A stretch of 64,000 nt of DNA from Planctomycetota bacterium (GTDB taxonomy: Bacteria > Planctomycetota > Phycisphaerae > Phycisphaerales > UBA1924). The notes under the pieces are model-generated. The model saw only the letters and a program-made list of their open reading frames with translations, made no database searches and was not told the origin of the DNA. Positions 10,656 to 21,471 of this stretch are shown piece after piece; the first letter of the stretch is position 1; every line of letters begins with the position of its first letter. Both the position numbers and the translations under genes were made by a program. The stretch spans positions 1,720,796 through 1,784,795 of the forward strand of contig CP053450.1 of assembly GCA_013285505.1 (NCBI GenBank), read 5' to 3'.

Positions 10656-12014
10656 TTGTCGTGGTTCAGGGACTTCTCGTACTCGTCATCTTTGCGGGGG
10701 GCGCTGGGGACGGTTCTGCTGACCGTCGGCGTCCGCGGCCGCCGCATCGACGACCACCCGATCTGCCGGCGGTGCAGGTTCGACCTCGTGGGTGTGTATC
10801 CCGGTGCCGAGCGGTGCCCCGAGTGCGGGCGTGTGCTCGCCGAGCCGCGATCGGTCCGATCCGGAGCGAGGCGCCGTCGGTCAGGCGCGATCGCGATGGC
10901 GGTCCCGTTGCTGCTTCTGGGGATCGGTGGTGGGGGAGTGATGGGCTGGGCCGGTGTCACCAGCTACAACTGGTATGGCGTCGCGCCGGACTGGCTCTTG
11001 GAAGACCTCGCGTCATCACCCGACCCGGCCACCCAGACCGCAGCCCTGACGGAGTTGGCGACCCGGATGGCCGCGGATGCCCTTGGCGGTGACCGGGCGG
11101 ACAGGCTGGTCGTTCAGGGGCTGGCGGTCCAGGCGGACGTGCAGACACCGTGGCTCGCGGCGTGGGGGAGTGTGTTGGACGCCGGTCTTCAGGCGGGCCG
11201 GTTCAGCCCCGAGCAGTTCGATGCGTATGTCCGCAACGGGTTGCAATTCGCGCTGCGCACCCGCGCGCGTGTCCGGCAGGGAGAACAGGCCATGTTCGAA
11301 TTCCGCGTGATGCCGGCTCGACTCGGGCCGGGTGCCGCAGGTCAGGTAGACGCGGCCTGGGGTGAGGTGCGGATCGATGGCGAGAGCCGCTGGCCCTCGA
11401 AAAAATGGGGCAGCGCCCAATTCCGGTTTCTTGGCCCGGGCTCGACGGCGATGAGCTCTCGCCCGGCGATGATCACCGGTGAACTCGGCAAGCACGAGCT
11501 CACCGCGACCGCCGAGGTGGCCGCGAGTCTGACCGGTGCCCCCGGTGCGTACGCCTCGCGCGTCGTGACATTCACACAGTCGTTGTCGACGAGCTTCGAG
11601 ATCGTGCCGCTGAGCAACACTCTGGTAAAGTTTGTGGACGACCCTTCGATCGCGGCAGAGATGGCGCGAGCGATCACCGTGCCACGGTTGACCGAGACCT
11701 CCCAGAGTGACAACGGGGTATCGATCGAGGGCGGGATCCGCTCGGCGGGGTTGCCCATGCCGTTCGCGTGCGATGTCTACATCCGGGACTCGAGCGGCGA
11801 ACTCCACCTCTGGCGTCGAATGTGTCTGGAGGCCGGGATTCAGGCCGAGTCCGGTTACGCGGGAACCCTCAGCGTGGAGCTGGGCGAGACGGCCGATCTG
11901 GTCTTCCGCGCGTCCGAACAGGCGGCGCTCAGCGTGCCTGGCTTTGATCTGTCGTGGGACGGGGAGATCGTGCTCGTCGGGGTTCCGGTCACGCGATTGC
12001 ACGAGACTGACTGA
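10656..12014 (+). CDS. Zinc-ribbon membrane protein of unknown function
   Basis: 452 residues. A Cys4 zinc-ribbon (CRRCRFDLVG, then CPECGRVL) lies near residues 37-60 and is followed after a basic stretch by one strong membrane helix rich in Leu and Gly (about residues 78-100). The remaining 350 residues contain beta-rich segments and probably lie outside the membrane. N-terminal Cys4 ribbons before a single membrane helix are common in predicted planctomycete proteins, but their function is unknown and I assign none. The best start is TTG 10656, giving SWFRDFSY; no strong ribosome-binding site is visible, so the start is uncertain. No frameshift is apparent. The 16S terminator region follows 50 bp downstream. 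Confidence 0.7.
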   Translation: MSWFRDFSYSSSLRGALGTVLLTVGVRGRRIDDHPICRRCRFDLVGVYPGAERCPECGRVLAEPRSVRSGARRRRSGAIAMAVPLLLLGIGGGGVMGWAGVTSYNWYGVAPDWLLEDLASSPDPATQTAALTELATRMAADALGGDRADRLVVQGLAVQADVQTPWLAAWGSVLDAGLQAGRFSPEQFDAYVRNGLQFALRTRARVRQGEQAMFEFRVMPARLGPGAAGQVDAAWGEVRIDGESRWPSKKWGSAQFRFLGPGSTAMSSRPAMITGELGKHELTATAEVAASLTGAPGAYASRVVTFTQSLSTSFEIVPLSNTLVKFVDDPSIAAEMARAITVPRLTETSQSDNGVSIEGGIRSAGLPMPFACDVYIRDSSGELHLWRRMCLEAGIQAESGYAGTLSVELGETADLVFRASEQAALSVPGFDLSWDGEIVLVGVPVTRLHETD

Positions 12015-12061
12015 GGCTGGGCCGTACGCGGGTGGGGCCGCGTGGGGGGAAAGCACAAGTC

Positions 12062-12100
12062 AAAAAACAACAACCCCCGGCCCAAAGGACCGGGGGTTGA
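12062..12100 (-). terminator. Rho-independent terminator downstream of the 16S gene
   Basis: On the minus strand a GC-rich stem (CAACCCCCGGTCC pairing with GGGCCGGGGGTTG around a short TTT-type loop) is followed by a TTGTTTTTTG tract. It lies about 200 nt beyond the 16S 3' end and has the right orientation to end the rRNA transcript. Its T-rich side faces away from the convergent zinc-ribbon gene, which ends at 12014. Confidence 0.8.
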
Positions 12101-13786
<1,686 letters not shown>

Positions 13787-13854
13787 AAAGCCGTTGTCCT
13801 CCGGGCCGAAACCCGAAGGGATACTTCAATGAAGCTATTGACCTTGGATAACCC

Positions 13855-13878
13855 CATCCGTCAAAGGAGAGACGGATG
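13855..13878 (-). other. Perfect hairpin in the 16S leader
   Basis: Arms CATCCGTC and GACGGATG (8 bp, no mismatch) flank an 8-nt loop, about 70 nt upstream of the mature 16S 5' end. There is no U-tract on the transcript side, so it is more likely an rRNA processing or antitermination structure than a terminator. Confidence 0.55.
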
Positions 13879-14130
13879 AGGCCGGTCTACGCCCACAGGC
13901 TTGCACCCGTGGACGCCGTCGATCGGCAAAAATCGACTCAATTTCTAATACTCTCATTCAAACGACCGAACCCGAAGGCCCGGTCGAGGGCTTGGTTCAC
14001 GAGAATGTCAGATCAACAGCACGCTGTGACGTGTGTTGAGGGAATTTTCAGAGCGAATGCCTGCCCTTCCCAAGGCTCGGCGTGACACCGATGGCACCGC
14101 TCCACATTCTCGCGATGGATCCCAACTGTT

Positions 14131-14146
14131 CACTTTTCAAAGAGCT
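14131..14146 (-). promoter_or_regulatory. rRNA boxA antitermination site
   Basis: The minus strand reads AGCTCTTTGAAAAGTG, close to the rRNA boxA consensus TGCTCTTTAACA and to the GCTCTTTGAAAA form seen in many rRNA leaders. It lies about 70 nt downstream of the predicted -10 box and about 345 nt upstream of 16S, a usual position for binding NusB-NusE during rRNA transcription. Confidence 0.7.
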
Positions 14147-14215
14147 GAAACCGATGCTCGCATCCGCAAGACGCCGGTTTGCCGTGCCTCCCAGGTGGGT
14201 GACGCGGCAGGGGAG

Positions 14216-14243
14216 ATAGTAGCCCGCAACCTTCGCGCGTCAA
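14216..14243 (-). promoter_or_regulatory. Probable sigma-70 promoter of the 16S gene
   Basis: On the minus strand TTGACG (14243-14238) and TACTAT (14221-14216) are separated by 16 nt, and lie between the comF stop and the 16S leader. The -35 matches 5 of 6 and the -10 matches 4 of 6 of the consensus. Together with the downstream boxA this is the best promoter assignment in the window. Confidence 0.65.
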
Positions 14244-14281
14244 CATGGAGGACACGCAAAAATTCACGTTCTCCCCCCGAT

Positions 14282-15223
14282 TCACGCCCCGGATCCGCCC
14301 TGCCGGCTCGTCACCGCCGCCACCGCCGTCCAGATGATCGCCGGTTCCGACGCTGGCAGGTCCCGAACACCCCGCTGCAGGGCCCGTGCGGCCGCACTGA
14401 GCGTCGCGCCGGTCGTCCGGACGTCGTCTACAAGCACCACAGTCCGACCCGCAGCGAGCCGAGCCATCCACGGCCGCAGATGGAACGACTTTGCCACATT
14501 TCTCTGCCTGGCGCTGCCCGAGAGGCCGCTCTGAGGCGGCCGATGCTCCCGCCGCAGGCCCTGGACCAGCCTCCCGCCGGTCTGCCGGGCCACCTCGCGG
14601 GCCAGAATCAGCGTGTGATCAACCCCCCGGGCCAATCGACGCCGCCGGCTGGTGGCCACCGGGCACACCAGCACCGAGGTCGGGTCGATCCGGACCCCCC
14701 GCAGCGAGTCCGCCACCACGGCACCGAGATCGGTGCCCAACTCCTGCCCCACACGACGCCAGGCCGTGTACTTGGTCGCGAGGATCGCATCACGGAGCAC
14801 CCCCTCGTACGGGCCCATCCGCACCGATCGACTCCACGCCAGACGCCTCTTGCGGCAGGCCGGGCACCCGTCCGCATCGGCCTCAAACGGCCCCGCGGAG
14901 GTGCCGCAGCGGGGGCAGTAGGCGTCCGGAGCGTCCGCACGCCAGCCGGTCATCCGAACCGCGTCCCGCCAGGCGACATCGCACACCCCGAGCCACTCGT
15001 TCTCGGCATGGCGGAGCCAATCCCGAACGGCCAGCCTCCCAATTCCGCGGCAGGCCTGGGCCGGCGGTGGGGGGGCGGCCGGGTCCAATGTCGTTTCATC
15101 GACAGGCGGCGGATCGAGCAGCTCAAGGTCCACGGGCCGGGGCGGCCAGACGAACCGGCCGTTCCCGCCAGCCGCGGCGGTCGCCGCCATCACCTCGGTG
15201 TTCGGTGCGGAAGATTCTGGCAC
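14282..15223 (-). CDS. comF: ComF-family phosphoribosyltransferase-like protein
   Basis: The 313-residue protein has a Cys4 zinc finger (CPRCG...CPAC, near residues 103-122), a middle helix-rich part, and a type I phosphoribosyltransferase domain ending in the PRPP-binding motif VVLVDDVRTTGAT near residue 265. ComF proteins assist natural transformation in Haemophilus and Bacillus, probably acting on incoming single-stranded DNA, but the enzymatic activity is not settled. The first 80 residues are Pro/Ala-rich and poorly conserved-looking, so the real start could be later than ATG 15223. It lies upstream of the 16S promoter and downstream of mcsB by 39 bp, probably one transcript with mcsAB. 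Confidence 0.85.
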   Translation of the reverse strand: MPESSAPNTEVMAATAAAGGNGRFVWPPRPVDLELLDPPPVDETTLDPAAPPPPAQACRGIGRLAVRDWLRHAENEWLGVCDVAWRDAVRMTGWRADAPDAYCPRCGTSAGPFEADADGCPACRKRRLAWSRSVRMGPYEGVLRDAILATKYTAWRRVGQELGTDLGAVVADSLRGVRIDPTSVLVCPVATSRRRRLARGVDHTLILAREVARQTGGRLVQGLRREHRPPQSGLSGSARQRNVAKSFHLRPWMARLAAGRTVVLVDDVRTTGATLSAAARALQRGVRDLPASEPAIIWTAVAAVTSRQGGSGA

Positions 15224-15262
15224 CGCGAGATCCCCACGCGGGCGTCGGTCAGACGCCGAAAG

Positions 15263-16411
15263 TTACATCGCCGCAAACCGTTCCCGCACCACACGGGCCC
15301 GCTCACGCTTCCGCTCGTCCTGCCCGAGGCTCTTCCCGACGGCCTGCTGGAGGTGTGTCGGCTGGACCAGCAGCATCAGTCGGTGCAGCCCGGCGGTGTC
15401 GAGCCCGGAGCAGACCTCCAGGCAGACGCCCAGGCGAACCACGCTGATGAGCTTCATCGTTTCCTCGACGCCCAGCAGCCGGGCGTGCCGCAGCACCCCG
15501 ATCGCCCGGTGCACCGTGTTCTCGAGCTGCCACCGGCGCTTCTCGAGCAGCCGCTGCCGGCTCTGCCGCTCGTACTCGATGACCTCCGGGAGGATCTTGT
15601 CGTTGAGTTCGCCAAGCAGTTGCTCTTCCGACTTGCCCAGCGTCGTCTGGTTGGACAACTGGTAGAAATCGCCGAACGCCTCCGAGCCTTCGCCGTAGAA
15701 GCCCCGCACCGCCAGCGACATGTCGGCCGCGGCGTGTTTGACCTTGTCGATCTCGCCGGCCATCCGGAGCCCGGGGAGGTGCAGCATCACGCTGAACCGC
15801 ACGCCCGTCCCGACATTGGTGGGACACGCGGTCAGATAGCCAAGCCGCGGGCTGAACGCGTAGTCCAGGCCCGACTCGATGCGGTCGTCGATCGCGTCGG
15901 CCTCGGCCCAGGCGTCGCGCAGGGCCAGCCCCGAGCGGATGACCTGCAACCGCAGGTGATCCTCCTCATTGACCATCACGGCGCACCGCTCGTCGGGCAG
16001 ACCGAACGCGACGGCCCGCGGCCAATCGTTGCTCTTGCGGTCGGTGCCCAGCTTGCCCTTGGCAAAGTGTGCGCTCACAAGGTGCCGCTCGAGCAGCAGC
16101 GAACGCTCGAACGCGGGGGATTCATGCAGGTTGACCCAGGTGCTCTGCGTGCCCAGATTCGCCGCGGTGAGCACGTCGCGGCACGCCTCGAGCACGAGCC
16201 GCAGGTCGGTGGGGGCGGCGCGATGGACGAACAGCTGCCCGGCGAGGTTCCTGGCGATCCTGGCCCGCGAAGAGAGGACCACGTCAGCTGCCTCGCCGCC
16301 GCCGCGGAGCCACTCGGTGCCCTTGGCGAACAACTCCTCCGGCAGCGCCCCTTCTGCGCCGTTGGGGGTGGTGTCGTCGGCGGCGCCGTTGGGTTCGCCC
16401 GAGCCGCTCAT
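15263..16411 (-). CDS. mcsB: Protein arginine kinase McsB
   Basis: McsB phosphorylates arginines on proteins and marks them for ClpCP degradation in Firmicutes. The 382-residue protein carries the phosphagen-kinase-like motifs expected: SSRARIARNL near residue 47, VMVNEEDHLRLQ near 145, YLTACPTNVGTGVRFSVM near 188 and QTTLGKSEE near 250. The first 20 residues are a Gly/Asn/Thr-rich extension. Its ATG overlaps the mcsA stop in an ATGA (16408-16411), implying translational coupling. No ctsR or clpC is visible beside it, unlike the Firmicute operon, so the regulated pathway is an inference. Confidence 0.92.
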   Translation of the reverse strand: MSGSGEPNGAADDTTPNGAEGALPEELFAKGTEWLRGGGEAADVVLSSRARIARNLAGQLFVHRAAPTDLRLVLEACRDVLTAANLGTQSTWVNLHESPAFERSLLLERHLVSAHFAKGKLGTDRKSNDWPRAVAFGLPDERCAVMVNEEDHLRLQVIRSGLALRDAWAEADAIDDRIESGLDYAFSPRLGYLTACPTNVGTGVRFSVMLHLPGLRMAGEIDKVKHAAADMSLAVRGFYGEGSEAFGDFYQLSNQTTLGKSEEQLLGELNDKILPEVIEYERQSRQRLLEKRRWQLENTVHRAIGVLRHARLLGVEETMKLISVVRLGVCLEVCSGLDTAGLHRLMLLVQPTHLQQAVGKSLGQDERKRERARVVRERFAAM

Positions 16412-17039
16412 GACGAGCCCTCCGTCGGCCCGAGTTCGGAAGACTGCCCGGACGTGCCGCCGCGCTGCAGCGACTGCAGCCGGTCACGGATCTGCGCGGC
16501 CTGTTCGTACTGCTCGGCGTGCACGGCGCTGGCGAGGTCGAGCCGCGGAGCCTGCGGATCTGCTCGGCTCTGGCCTCGGCCGCCGCGAGAGCGATCTCGC
16601 GATCAACCAGCCCCGGCGCATCACCCCCCTGGGCCATCATCCGCTTGGGCACCTTGCCGACGTGATGCACCGCGCCCTGGTGGGCTCGGTCGAGGATCGG
16701 GCCGAGCTGCTGGGCCATCGCGGTATAGCACTCGGGGCACCCGAGCCGGCCGGACTGCTTGAACTGGGAGAAGGTGGTCTTGCAGGCGGGGCACGCCGGG
16801 GACGCCGGAGCGCTCTCGGCCGAGACCTTCCCGGCCGCGATCTTCTTGAGGATCTCTTCCACCGGCGCCGGCGAGGACGAGACGATGCCCGTCTCCTGCG
16901 CGCACACCTCGCAGAGGTGGATCTCCAGCACCTGACCGTCCGAGATCGTGACCTCGTGGACGGTGGCTTCGCTGTCGCAACGATCGCAGTTCACGCTGGA
17001 GAGAGTGTACGAAGCCACAGACGTGCCGCCAACGGGCAC
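16408..17039 (-). CDS. mcsA: McsA-type zinc-finger activator of McsB; frameshift(s)
   Basis: McsA binds and activates McsB. The N-terminus has CDRC...CEVC and a second pair CPAC...CPEC, giving two zinc fingers, and the C-terminus has a UVR-like helix pair (EQYEQAAQIRDRL). The UVR part is in another frame: the frame slips within 16540-16552. Two GC additions, each turning GGCTC into GGCGCTC, restore a continuous protein of about 210 residues ending at TGA 16408-16410, which overlaps the mcsB ATG. A single four-base loss of GCGC would also fit. The start at ATG 17039 is tentative; GTG or later sites before the first Cys motif are possible. Confidence 0.8.
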
Positions 17040-17074
17040 CGGTCAGAACAAGCAAGACTTCAGGGGGAAAGGCC

Positions 17075-17362
17075 TCAGCCCTTCTGGTTCTGCTCGCGGG
17101 TGTAGCCGTACTTCCGCTTGAGCGGCTTGACGACCAGGCCCATGCGGATGGCCTTGGCCGAAGCCTTGATCCGCTTGACCTGCGTGCTGCCGTCCGGGTT
17201 CTCAACGACCGCGTTGACGTTCTGGATGTTGGGCTTGAACGTGCGGCGGGTGATACCGGTGGTCTTGAGGCCGAAACCGCCCTTGCTGATCCGCTGGCCG
17301 CGGTAGGTCCGCTGCTTGCCGAAGGTGGTCTTCTTGCCGGTATAGAAGCATTCGTATGGCAT
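17075..17362 (-). CDS. rpmB: 50S ribosomal protein L28
   Basis: A basic 95-residue protein with the bL28 pattern: CFYTGKKTTFG near the start, ITRRTFKPNIQNV in the middle, and RIKASAKAIRMGL toward the end. It lacks the extra Cys pair of zinc-binding L28 forms (one Cys only). It is followed 35 bp later by mcsA, so the small ribosomal gene may lead the mcsAB-comF transcript. ATG 17362 is the only reasonable start. Confidence 0.95.
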   Translation of the reverse strand: MPYECFYTGKKTTFGKQRTYRGQRISKGGFGLKTTGITRRTFKPNIQNVNAVVENPDGSTQVKRIKASAKAIRMGLVVKPLKRKYGYTREQNQKG

Positions 17363-17419
17363 GGTCAGTCCTCAGGTCGATTCGGGCCACAAGTCTAGCC
17401 CGCGAGGTCTCTCGGGCAA

Positions 17420-17461
17420 GGGGAAAGAGAAAAGTGGCCTCTCCCGTTGAGGAAAGGCCAC
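17420..17461 (-). terminator. Rho-independent terminator of the PEP-CTERM gene
   Basis: The minus strand forms GTGGCCT...AGGCCAC (7-bp core, loop rich in CTCAACGGG) followed by TTTTCTCTTTCC. It lies 33 bp beyond the PEP-CTERM stop, pointing with that gene and just ahead of rpmB. Confidence 0.75.
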
Positions 17462-17493
17462 CGAAAGGACGTACAGAATCCGATCGGATCGGA

Positions 17494-18105
17494 TTAGCGG
17501 CGACGACGCATCGCGGTCAGGCCGCCGAAGGCCAGCAGAGCGGCGCTGGCGGGGGCCGGCACCGGCACGAAGCTGGCGTAAATACCCCAGTCGCCGTTGG
17601 CGATGCCGCCGGACCACGAGTTGCCGAGGTCGTTGGACCAGTCCATGTGGCCGCTGGTGATGGTGTCGGTGCCGCCGTCCCAAGTGCTGGAGTAGGTCCC
17701 CGGCGACTGCTGGTCGATCAGGCCGTTGATGACGATCCAGTAGGTATCGCCCGGGACCAGATCGAAGCTGGTGAACGTGTCGATGCGGGTGAGGTCGGCC
17801 AGTTCGCCCTGGTGGGTGGTGCCGGCGACGAGGACGTTGTTCTCGTCGGCGTCGCCGTTGCCGTCGGTACCCCACAGGTCGATGCGGACAGCCGGCGCGC
17901 CGCCGCTGCCGCCAGCAAGCCACATGCCGAACTGCACGATGCGGTTGTCGGCGGGGGCCACGAAGCTCTGGGCGTAGATGTCCGAGCCGCCCGCACCACC
18001 GACCGAACCGATGTTCGCGCCGAACTGGCCGTTGTCGAAGATGGTCTGCGCGGACGCCATACCAGCGGTTGCCGCGATCGCGGCCGCGAGTGTCATTGCC
18101 TTCAT
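17494..18105 (-). CDS. PEP-CTERM-type exported protein
   Basis: The 203-residue product has a signal peptide (basic MKA start, Ala-rich core, cut near AQT), a beta-rich body with many Gly, Asp and Thr, and a C-terminus of the PEP-CTERM kind: VPAPASAALLAFGGL then MRRRR. Such tails direct cleavage and surface attachment by an exosortase-type system. The Pro-Ala-Pro rather than Pro-Glu-Pro motif is a common variant. GAGGAG lies just upstream of ATG 18105. The longer open frame from 18246 extends through an unlikely basic stretch and is not used. The function of the body is unknown; it may bind sugar or calcium. A terminator follows at 17420-17461. Confidence 0.85.
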   Translation of the reverse strand: MKAMTLAAAIAATAGMASAQTIFDNGQFGANIGSVGGAGGSDIYAQSFVAPADNRIVQFGMWLAGGSGGAPAVRIDLWGTDGNGDADENNVLVAGTTHQGELADLTRIDTFTSFDLVPGDTYWIVINGLIDQQSPGTYSSTWDGGTDTITSGHMDWSNDLGNSWSGGIANGDWGIYASFVPVPAPASAALLAFGGLTAMRRRR

Positions 18106-18285
18106 GTCTCTTCTCCTCTTTGCCCAAAGGGCGTACAAAACCGTCACGCGGCCGAGACCCGTCGCACACCGCGAAGAACTCGATCGCCGGGGCAGCAATA
18201 TACCAAGAATCCGCGGTGCCAACGAGGAAAAACCGCCCTGGCGCACAAACAGATGGCATATTCTGTATTTATTCGGTGCCGTCCG

Positions 18286-19443
18286 TCATCGGGACATGCC
18301 TTCACGGACCAGCATCAGTTCCAGCGTCTGGACGACGAACCCGATCTCGCGGTCGGTCATCTGTGTGTAGAACGGCAACGCGATGGTCCGCTGGCTCACA
18401 CTCTCGGCGATCGGGAACGAACCTTCCTTGTACCCAAACAATTCCCGGTAGAGCGGTTGGAGATGGATGCAGGGGAAGTAGTCGGACGCGCCCACGTCGT
18501 GCCGCCGCAGGCTCGCGATGATCCGGTCGCGTTCCTCGCGCCCCCAGCCCGCGGCAAGGCGGACGACGAACACGAACCAGCTCATGTCCGTCGCCTCGTC
18601 CACCGTGGGGAGCGTCAGTTCGCTCCGGTGCATCAGGCGGGTGAGGTAGGCCCGTGCTACCCGCTGGCGACCCTCAATCAGCGAGTCGAGCCGCCGCATC
18701 TGCGCCACGCCGACCGCGGCCCGCATTTCGTCGAGCCGGGCGTTGTAGCCGAGCCGCTCGTGCGCGAGCCAGGTGCCGAGCGTCGATTCACCGGGCTTGG
18801 GGATTGGGCGGCCCTGATTGCGCAGGCTCCGGCAGGTGGCCGCGAGGTGCTCGTCGTCGGTGACGATCATGCCGCCCTCGCCGGTGGTGATCTGCTTGTT
18901 GGGGTAGAAACCGAACACGCCCGCCCGGCCGAAGCTGCCGCACCTGCGGCGTTGGTGGGTCGTGCCGAGCGCTTCGCAGCAATCCTCGACGAGCGGAATC
19001 TCGTGACGCCCCGCGATCGCGGCGTAGGCATCCATGTATGTCGGGTTCCCCAGGGCCTCGACGGCGAGGATCGCCTTCGTCCGGGGCCCGATCGCCGCCT
19101 CAACCCGCTCCGGATCCATGTTCAGGCTCGACGGGCAGATGTCCACGAACTTGGGCGTCGCGCCGACCATCAGGATGACGTTCGAGGACGCGACGAACGA
19201 GAACGGCGTGGTAATCACCTCGTCGCCCGGCCCGATGCCGAGCGCCCGCAGCACGAGGTGGAGCCCGTCGGTCCCCGACGAGACCCCGACACCGTGCCGG
19301 CAGCCGGCACGCTCGGCAACCAGCGATTCAAACTCCTCGAGATACGGTCCCTGACTCAGGCGTCCGGATCGGAGTACCTCCAGCACGAGGCGTTCCTCGT
19401 CCTTGCCAACATCGGGACGGCTCAAGGGGATTTCGTCAACCAT
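18286..19443 (-). CDS. DegT/DnrJ/EryC1/StrS-family sugar aminotransferase
   Basis: A PLP enzyme of 385 residues. Family landmarks are VSSGTDGLHL near residue 55, TTPFSFVASSNVI near 82, VEDCCEALG near 155, and the catalytic lysine in FGFYPNKQITTGEGG near 183. These enzymes transfer an amino group to a keto-sugar nucleotide in cell-surface glycan or antibiotic sugar synthesis. ATG 19443 has GGGAG just upstream. It starts 90 bp after dnaA and probably shares its transcript, an unusual link. The sugar product cannot be inferred; there are no other sugar genes beside it. Confidence 0.9.
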   Translation of the reverse strand: MVDEIPLSRPDVGKDEERLVLEVLRSGRLSQGPYLEEFESLVAERAGCRHGVGVSSGTDGLHLVLRALGIGPGDEVITTPFSFVASSNVILMVGATPKFVDICPSSLNMDPERVEAAIGPRTKAILAVEALGNPTYMDAYAAIAGRHEIPLVEDCCEALGTTHQRRRCGSFGRAGVFGFYPNKQITTGEGGMIVTDDEHLAATCRSLRNQGRPIPKPGESTLGTWLAHERLGYNARLDEMRAAVGVAQMRRLDSLIEGRQRVARAYLTRLMHRSELTLPTVDEATDMSWFVFVVRLAAGWGREERDRIIASLRRHDVGASDYFPCIHLQPLYRELFGYKEGSFPIAESVSQRTIALPFYTQMTDREIGFVVQTLELMLVREGMSR

Positions 19444-19533
19444 CGATTCGCGCTCCCTGCGACTCGGCCTCCGGTCCGCGCCCGGGCCGTGTCCGCGCAC
19501 CGGCCCGCCGCCCGAAAGCTGCCAGCACACAGC

Positions 19534-21092
19534 CTAGCGCCGGGATGGATCGGCCACCGCGGCCCGGAGTCTTCCGAGAAGGTCGGCGATGGTCAGCCCC
19601 GCGAGGTCCGGCCCGCACGCGGCGTCCTCGCCGGCCGCTGATCTGCCCCTTCATGCGGTTGAACGCGGTGATCACCGTGGAGTGGTTCGGCCGCTTCATG
19701 CCACGGGCGATCTCCGGATAGCTCAGCGTCGTGAACTCCCGAGCGAGCGTAACGATCAGCCCCCGCGTCAGCACGACGCGCCTGTGCCGCCCGCGACCGA
19801 ACAGGTCTTCGGTCGTCACCCGCATCTGTTCGCAGCAGGTGCGGATGATCGCGTCGAGGCGGATGGGGCCCCGCTGAGCAGGGCGTTTGGCCGAGGCTCC
19901 CTCGCCGGCCAGCAAGGCCGTGCGGACCGCGTCCGAATCGATCGGGCCGCCGACGCGGGAGCCCGGCTCCGACCGGCTCTCGCAAGGCAGCAGGCGCCTC
20001 ACCGCGGCGACCTGGGTCAGCAGCCCCTCGATCTCGCGGACGTTGCGCCGGTTCTGTTCCAGCGCCCCGCTGCACGAGCATCGAGATCCCGTCCTCGGTG
20101 AAGACCAGCCCCCGACGGGCCGCGAGCGCGACCAGCAGCTGCCGGCACAGGGCGTCGTCCGGCTCGTCGATGCGGACCACGGCCCCGCCCATGAACCGCG
20201 AAACGAGCTGGTCGCTCAGTTCCGCGATCTTGCGGGGCGGCTCGTCGGAAGCGAGCACGATCCGGGCCTGCCTCAGGCCCACGGCATCAAGGGTGTGCAG
20301 CAGCTCAGTCTGCGTGGACTGCTTGCCGCGCAGGAAGTGCACATCATCGATGCACAGCAACGTGACGCCGCGCCAGGTCTTGCGGAACGAGTCCATCCCG
20401 CGGTTCTGGATCGCGTTGATGAATTCGTTGGTGAACGCCTCGGCGGTGACGTACCGCACGCGTGCCCCGGGGTTGCGCTCCTGCGTCCGCCGGGCGATGC
20501 CTTCGAGCAGGTGCGTCTTGCCGACGCCCGACGGCCCGTGAAGGAACAGCGGACTGAACGCGGCGTCGTCGATTCCCTCGGCGATCCGCAGCGCAGCGCG
20601 GTGCGCGAGCCGGTTGCTCTCGCCGACCAGGAAGTCCTCCAGCCGTGCGCGGGGGGCGAAGCCGCCTGCCGGCGGTTTGCGTCTCGAAGGGGCCGCCGCG
20701 GGGCCGGGTGCCGGTCGCGGTGCCGTCGCCGGGCGGGATGGAGCCTCCTCGGGCGTCGTGCTGCCGGCCTGCCGCTCGACCCGGACCCTGACCGCCGGCG
20801 TGGATTCGCCCGCCGCCTCCATCGCCCTTCTGATGGCCGGGACGACGTTGCGGTCGAGCACTTGGGCCATAAAGGTCGAGGGGGCAACGACTTCCACAGA
20901 CTCCCCGGCAGCCTCGATCCTGGCGCCCTGCCCGAGGTACCGCCCGAACCGGGCCTGACCAAGATCCTCGCGGACCCGATCGCGGATGGCGTCGAGCCGC
21001 GTGTCCTGTGCACCGCCTCTGGATTGTCGGCTTCGGCTGGCCTCTTGCGCTCGCCTCCGCGTTGCCCGATCGGTCCCGAACTCGTCCGTCAT
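19534..21092 (-). CDS. dnaA: Chromosomal replication initiator DnaA; two frameshifts
   Basis: About 520 residues after repair. Domain I is at the start (RFGRYLG), domain II is a Pro/Ala/Arg linker, and domain III has LHGPSGVGKTHLL (Walker A), LLCIDDVHFL (Walker B), and LVSRFMGGA. Domain IV is the helix-turn-helix with EIARGMKRPNHSTVITAFNR, whose RPNHST matches the usual RDHTT contact loop. The frame slips near 20063 and near 19630; one GC restored at each place gives a continuous protein ending at TAG 19534-19536. No dnaN or gyrB follows; instead a DegT gene does. The upstream spacer holds a DnaA-box-like site and an inverted repeat. Confidence 0.93.
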
Positions 21093-21350
21093 CGTTCCCC
21101 ACCGTCCGTCGAGGGAATCCGGAGGCTGCCAAGAACCCACACCGATCGCGCCCGTCGGAGTTCAACCCCGCGGCACGCCATCACAATCAGGGCGCTGCAA
21201 ACTCTGGGTACCGATCCACTGGAAACGAATCCGTTCACCCCACCCGGCGTGACTTGGCCCCACTCCCGACGCTCGCGACTGCTTGCGTTCGGCTGGCCCG
21301 TCGGGTCGCTCACCGTTCCTTGGTGGAGCGGGGCAAATGTAGCGGGAGAT

Positions 21351-21406
21351 GGTGCCTGCGACAATCGCCGCCGAAGAGTCTTTCTGCACCAAACGCCGCA
21401 GGCACC
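21351..21406. repeat. Inverted repeat upstream of dnaA
   Basis: GGTGCCTGCG and CGCAGGCACC match perfectly over 10 bp with 36 bp between them. It could form a hairpin or be a binding site in the dnaA leader. Confidence 0.6.
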
Positions 21407-21462
21407 GCGCCCGCAACGATTTGTGAAGACAAGAAAAAGTTTCCCACCGTGAGCCGGGCGTG

Positions 21463-21471
21463 TGTGGATAT
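21463..21471 (-). promoter_or_regulatory. DnaA-box-like 9-mer
   Basis: TGTGGATAT on the plus strand is one base from TGTGGATAA, the complement of the DnaA box TTATCCACA. It is the only close match seen in the spacer; one site is weak evidence. Confidence 0.35.

Larger units (their letters stand above)
13787..14210 (-). other. 16S rRNA leader
   Basis: About 420 nt separate the predicted transcription start from the 16S 5' end. The stretch has no believable gene. It contains the boxA at 14131-14146 and a perfect 8-bp hairpin (CATCCGTC / GACGGATG, 13855-13878) that could be an RNase III or leader processing element. A second weaker pairing lies near 13800-13830. Confidence 0.6.
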
